Shown here one piece after another: positions 62,113 to 64,000 of a DNA stretch of 64,000 nucleotides. Position numbers and translations under genes: made by a program. Source of the DNA: Burkholderiaceae bacterium. GTDB taxonomy: Bacteria; Pseudomonadota; Gammaproteobacteria; Burkholderiales; Rhodocyclaceae. The DNA is taken from NCBI GenBank assembly GCA_021738065.1, contig JAIPCT010000001.1:20673-84672 (forward strand). Direction: 5' to 3'. Below the pieces are notes generated by a model. The model was not told the origin of the DNA. It searched no databases and saw only the letters and a program-made list of their open reading frames with translations. Position 1 is the first letter of the stretch. Every line of letters begins with the position of its first letter.

Positions 62113-63995
62113 ACATCGAAACTCGAAACCCGACAATCCAAACCCGCCCTAACTGGCGCGGGCGGGCGCTGCTGCGACTGATGGAGGAGCGCGGCCTGCA
62201 TGCCGTGTACCAGCCCATCCTCGATCAACGCCAGGGGCGCTACTTTGCCTTCGAGGCGCTGATTCGTGGCCCGGAGAATTCCGAACTGCATACCCCGGCT
62301 GCATTGTTCGCCACTGCCGATGCACTGAACTGTACCCACGAACTGGAATGGCTGGCCGTCGAAACCGCGATTTTGCAGTTCGCCGAGCAGAACTGCCCAC
62401 TACGGCTTTTCGTAAATATGAGCATCGGTTGTCTGCACGCCAGCCGCAAACGGTTGGTGGCAGTGCGCCAGGATCTGCTGCGCCTCGGTGTACCGCCCTC
62501 GCGAATTGTTATCGAACTGACAGAGAATGAATCGGTCACCGACTTTTCCGATCTGCAGGAAACCTTGCAGGAATTCCGCCGCATCGGCATGCAAATCGCG
62601 ATGGACGACATGGGCGAGGGCTTCTCCAATCTGCGCATGTGGTCCGAGGTACGGCCCGAATTCGTGAAAATCGACCGCCATTTTGTTTCTGGCATCGACA
62701 CAGACCCGCTCAAGCTGCATTTCGTGCGCGCCATGCATGAGATCGCTGACGCTTGCGGCAGCGCGCTGATCGCCGAAGGCGTGGAAACCGAGGCACAGCT
62801 GGAGGTCTTGCGCGAACTCGGCATTCCCTTCCTGCAGGGGTTCGGTATTGCCCGTCCCGACCGAAGCGTCGCCGCCGTGCCGCACATCGCCCCGCCGTCC
62901 GCCGCAAAGAACGGACAGTTGATACTGCCTTCACGGCCCCGGGCGGATCGCCTCATGCCCCGTATCGATTTGCTGGTCCATGAAGTGCCGACGGTATCGC
63001 CGGACGTGGACAATGATGCCGTCTATCGAATCTTCGAGCATCAACCCGCGCTCAATGTCGTGGTCGTGGTCGCCGGCGGACAAGTGCTCGGACTGATCAC
63101 GCGCAGCGCATTGATTGACCGCTTCGCCCGACCGTTCCGCCGCGAACTTTACGGTAAGCGCTCCTGCACCATGGTCATGGACCCAACGCTGCAAGTGGAT
63201 GAAGCGCAAAGCGTGCAGGAGGTTGCGCAAACCATCGGCAGCCAGCGCGGCATGGAAATTTCCGATAGCTTCGTGATCACCCGCGACGGACGCTTTCGCG
63301 GTGTCGGTTTCCTGCGCGAACTGATGGCCATCATCACCGACATGCAGATTCGCGCCGCCCGCTACGCCAATCCTCTGACCCAATTGCCCGGCAACGTGCC
63401 GATCAACGAACAAACGGATCGCCTGATCGAATCGGAAAATGACTTCGTCGCGGCCTATTGCGACCTTGACCACTTCAAGCCCTTCAACGACGCCTACGGC
63501 TATCGCTGCGGTGACCAGATGATCCAGCATCTGGGAACACTCCTCAGCGAAGCGGCGGCCGACCATAAGGATTTCGTCGGCCACGTCGGCGGCGACGATT
63601 TCATCGTCCTGATGCAAAGCCACGACTGGGAGGCACGCTTGCGCCGTGTGCTGCGCGAGTTCGACAGCACACTGTCAAAAAGAATAAAGGCGGAGCATCT
63701 TGTTGCCGGCGGGTATGGCGGCGAAGACAGAAGGGGGCAGTATGTGTTCCATCCGCTGCCGTCGCTGTCGATCGGCTGCGTGATCGTCGAGCATACAAAT
63801 TTCGCCAGCCACCACGAAGTTTCCGCTGCGCTCAGCGAAGCAAAAAAAGAGGCCAAGCGCATTCCAGGAAGTGCCTTGTTCGTCGAGCGCCGCCAACATC
63901 ATGGCAGTACTCCACCCGCTGAGGCCAAACCGCACATCGGCGCCGTATCACCAGCACCGAGTTTTCTCGCATCCGGGCTTTGCCCTGCGGTGTAA
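62109..63995 (+). CDS. EAL-CBS-GGDEF cyclic-di-GMP signalling protein
   Basis: The 628-residue protein starts at ATG 62109, overlapping the previous stop. An EAL phosphodiesterase domain (about 20-265) has FEALIRGP, ELTENES, MDDMGEGFSN, VKIDRHFV and IAEGVE, all catalytic positions seen. A pair of CBS domains follows (about 300-430). The GGDEF domain has GGDDF in place of GGDEF. The last 20 residues include AVSPAPSF from the 24-bp repeat at 63942-63965. It likely degrades c-di-GMP, with the diguanylate cyclase part uncertain. Confidence 0.92.
   Translation: MNIETRNPTIQTRPNWRGRALLRLMEERGLHAVYQPILDQRQGRYFAFEALIRGPENSELHTPAALFATADALNCTHELEWLAVETAILQFAEQNCPLRLFVNMSIGCLHASRKRLVAVRQDLLRLGVPPSRIVIELTENESVTDFSDLQETLQEFRRIGMQIAMDDMGEGFSNLRMWSEVRPEFVKIDRHFVSGIDTDPLKLHFVRAMHEIADACGSALIAEGVETEAQLEVLRELGIPFLQGFGIARPDRSVAAVPHIAPPSAAKNGQLILPSRPRADRLMPRIDLLVHEVPTVSPDVDNDAVYRIFEHQPALNVVVVVAGGQVLGLITRSALIDRFARPFRRELYGKRSCTMVMDPTLQVDEAQSVQEVAQTIGSQRGMEISDSFVITRDGRFRGVGFLRELMAIITDMQIRAARYANPLTQLPGNVPINEQTDRLIESENDFVAAYCDLDHFKPFNDAYGYRCGDQMIQHLGTLLSEAAADHKDFVGHVGGDDFIVLMQSHDWEARLRRVLREFDSTLSKRIKAEHLVAGGYGGEDRRGQYVFHPLPSLSIGCVIVEHTNFASHHEVSAALSEAKKEAKRIPGSALFVERRQHHGSTPPAEAKPHIGAVSPAPSFLASGLCPAV
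63942..63965 (+). repeat. Dispersed 24-bp repeat at the 3' end of the EAL gene
   Basis: GCCGTATCACCAGCACCGAG plus TTTT differs from the consensus at three sites. It encodes AVSPAPSF in the protein tail. Confidence 0.55.
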
Positions 63996-64000
63996 GTGGC

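Overview
The window reads as a chromosomal segment of a high-GC betaproteobacterium, most likely of the Rhodocyclales type. This rests on the tpiA-secG-tRNA-Leu-nuoA..N order with separate nuoC and nuoD, an Acr3/ArsAD arsenic operon, a complete C-P lyase cluster and several short dispersed GC-rich repeats. The taxonomic placement is an inference. I see no rRNA, CRISPR array, prophage or intact insertion sequence.

Layout. 1-3.9 kb: tail of a quinone oxidoreductase, a DsbA-like oxidoreductase, a NarL/NarX-like two-component pair and a Nudix hydrolase. 3.9-4.6 kb: an unknown gene whose 3' end is partly duplicated behind a structured 56-bp repeat. 4.65-20.8 kb (minus strand): complete 14-subunit complex I preceded by tRNA-Leu(GAG), secG and tpiA. 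21-25.8 kb: E. coli-type fumarate reductase frdABCD behind an FNR-like site, then a UbiE-like methyltransferase and an unknown gene. 26.4-29.1 kb: a large hybrid sensor kinase. 29.5-34.1 kb: arsR-arsC-arsC-acr3-arsD-arsA.

34.2-49.2 kb is phosphonate metabolism. The minus-strand genes are phnGHIJKL-phnM-phnO-EEP hydrolase and phnCDE-phnM. The divergent PhnF regulator, a hexapeptide acetyltransferase, a DUF1045 protein, phnN and a dehydrogenase follow. Three similar TCTAGACA-type sites in front of these transcription units are candidate PhnF operators. 51-54.9 kb is pstSCAB. Divergent from pstS, 55-64 kb encodes a PlsC-type acyltransferase, an OlsB-type N-acyltransferase, two GT4 glycosyltransferases around a diacylglycerol kinase, a PlcP-like metallophosphoesterase, a CYTH-CHAD protein and an EAL-CBS-GGDEF protein. 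I read 34-62 kb as one phosphorus-scarcity island: phosphonate uptake and cleavage, high-affinity phosphate uptake, and replacement of phospholipids by ornithine and glycolipids.

The most unusual signals are at the repeat level. (1) A 24-bp motif (CCGTRTCGCCARCGCCGA plus CTTT) occurs about nine times, mostly inside coding sequences in different frames. (2) A 56-bp structured, REP-like element sits beside partially duplicated gene 3' ends at two unrelated loci. (3) GC-rich repeats lie in frame just after the overlapping ATGA start codons of frdB and phnK.
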